This document shows, piece by piece, positions 4,426-5,188 of a stretch of 5,188 nucleotides of DNA; within the stretch, counting starts at the first letter, position 1; every line of letters starts with the position of its first letter. The translations under genes and the position numbers were made by a program. The notes under the pieces are model-generated. The model was given only the letters and a program-made list of their open reading frames with translations. It was not told where the DNA came from and searched no databases. This DNA comes from Acidobacteriota bacterium (GTDB lineage: Bacteria > Acidobacteriota > Vicinamibacteria > Vicinamibacterales > Fen-181), in contig PMKG01000089.1 of assembly GCA_003157675.1 (NCBI GenBank), forward strand, positions 1 through 5,188, in the 5' to 3' direction.

Positions 4426-5160
4426 ATGGCCAAACGTTCATCTTCAGGCGGAGCCCGCCCCCGATCCTTCCTCCGCCGGTTTCTCATGAGGGTGTGCCGG
4501 TTCATCGCCCTCCTGCTCGCCATCTCCGTGCTGGCCACCGTGGTCATGCGCTTCGTCCCGCCGCTGACGACGGCGGTGATCGTGGAGCGCCGGGTCAGCG
4601 CCCTCGCGCACGGCCGCGCCTACCATGTCGACTACCGCTGGGTCCCGTGGAGCCGCATCTCCCCCCGCGCCGCGCTGGCCGTGATCGCCTCGGAGGATCA
4701 GAACTTCGCCACGCACTGGGGCTTCGACGTCGAGTCGATCCACGAGGCGATCGACGCGCACGAGCACGGGCAGCGGCTGCGCGGCGCCAGCACGATCTCG
4801 CAGCAGGTGGCCAAGAACCTGTTCCTGTGGTCGGGCCGAAGCTATGTCCGCAAGGGGCTCGAGGGGTACTTCACGGTCCTCATCGAACTCACCTGGTCGA
4901 AGCGCCGCATCCTCGAGGTCTACCTCAACATCGTCGAACTCGGCGACGGCGTTTTCGGCGTCGAGGCCGCCAGCGAGCGCGACTTCCACAAGCCGGCCTC
5001 GCAGCTCAGCACCGACGAGGCGGCGTTGCTGGCCGCCGTCCTGCCCAACCCGATCCGCCTGCGAGCCAACCACCCATCGGCCTACGTCGAGGAGCGCCAC
5101 GGCTGGATCGTCCAGCAGATGGAGCAGATCGGCGGCAGCGCGTACATCAAGAGGTTCTGA
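4426..5160 (+). CDS. mtgA: Monofunctional biosynthetic peptidoglycan transglycosylase MtgA
   Basis: A family GT51 glycosyltransferase that polymerises lipid II into glycan strands on the outer face of the cytoplasmic membrane. The protein has 244 residues, close to the usual MtgA length. A basic N-terminus (1-24) is followed by one membrane anchor (about 25-46). All GT51 motifs are present in order: SEDQNFATHWGFD (89-101) with catalytic Glu90; RGASTISQQVAKNLF (119-133); RKGLE (142-146), whose Glu146 corresponds to the second conserved glutamate; and KRRILEVYLNIVELGDGVFG (159-178). ALLAAVLPNP (200-209) near the C-terminus is also typical. There is no penicillin-binding domain, which separates it from class A PBPs. 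No Shine-Dalgarno precedes the ATG at 4426. A -10-like TACCAT ten bases upstream would give a nearly leaderless mRNA. Met21 is an alternative start, also without a good site. It is divergent from the beta-lactamase-like hydrolase, so the two may share control. Confidence 0.96.
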   Translation: MAKRSSSGGARPRSFLRRFLMRVCRFIALLLAISVLATVVMRFVPPLTTAVIVERRVSALAHGRAYHVDYRWVPWSRISPRAALAVIASEDQNFATHWGFDVESIHEAIDAHEHGQRLRGASTISQQVAKNLFLWSGRSYVRKGLEGYFTVLIELTWSKRRILEVYLNIVELGDGVFGVEAASERDFHKPASQLSTDEAALLAAVLPNPIRLRANHPSAYVEERHGWIVQQMEQIGGSAYIKRF

Positions 5161-5167
5161 CGCCGGC

Positions 5168-5188
5168 GTAAGCCGTAAGGCGTAAGCC
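5168..5188 (+). repeat. Tandem heptamer repeat GTAAGCC/GTAAGGC, cut by the window edge
   Basis: Three perfect head-to-tail heptamers stand at 5168-5174 (GTAAGCC), 5175-5181 (GTAAGGC) and 5182-5188 (GTAAGCC), with one base alternating C/G. The run starts seven bases after the mtgA stop and continues to the last base, so the full array length is unknown. It resembles the short tandemly repeated heptamers described in cyanobacteria and, as I recall, similar units in Acidobacteriota intergenic regions. Confidence 0.6.

Noticed and set aside
4311..4429. Small minus-strand open frame in the hydrolase/mtgA intergenic region
   Set aside because: It has mixed, AT-tolerant third positions unlike the neighbouring genes, no recognisable motif, no clear ribosome-binding site, and it overlaps the mtgA start.
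1..5188. A previously undescribed multi-gene defence or mobile system
   Set aside because: I looked for transposases, integrases, nucleases, toxin-antitoxin pairs, CRISPR repeats, tRNAs and terminal repeats on both strands and saw none; the genes fit ordinary envelope and signalling roles.

Overview
The window is a GC-rich chromosomal stretch (about two thirds G+C by eye) with six protein genes and part of a seventh. There are no RNA genes, insertion sequences, phage genes or CRISPR arrays. Several proteins resemble families I remember from Acidobacteriota, possibly a Vicinamibacteria-like lineage: a 93-residue exported protein with a C-x3-LFPH...PCWY core, an SSN-type class A beta-lactamase-like lipoprotein, and a PEGA-domain protein. 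This placement rests on recalled family resemblance, not on a search, and is moderate at best.

Layout, left to right. Positions 1-543 (minus) hold the N-terminal 181 residues of a PAS sensor histidine kinase that runs off the left edge just after its phospho-acceptor histidine. Upstream of it by 31 bp, on the same strand, lies a four-helix membrane protein with an HExxH motif (575-1186). The two probably form a short transcription unit. A 153-bp gap with a -10-like box and a perfect inverted repeat separates this pair from the small exported protein gene (1340-1621, minus). A 195-bp divergent region follows. It carries a good sigma-70-type promoter for the small gene on the minus strand and a near-consensus sigma-54-type -24/-12 element on the plus strand, just before a secreted PEGA-domain protein (1817-2221, plus).

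The PEGA gene converges on a lipoprotein gene (2312-3133, minus), with an 11-bp-stem hairpin between their stops. Upstream of the lipoprotein gene on the same strand is a class A beta-lactamase-like lipoprotein (3279-4229, minus). That gene is divergent from mtgA (4426-5160, plus), a monofunctional peptidoglycan glycosyltransferase. The window ends in three tandem heptamers (GTAAGCC/GTAAGGC) that may be the edge of a longer array.

Functional reading. Almost everything here concerns the cell envelope: glycan polymerisation (MtgA), a penicillin-recognising-fold serine hydrolase, two lipoproteins, a secreted PEGA protein, a membrane HExxH protein and a membrane-independent-looking PAS kinase. 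No complete new system is evident. The most interesting items are the HExxH protein/kinase pair with its operator-like repeat, the sigma-54-type element driving a PEGA protein, and the terminal heptamer repeat.
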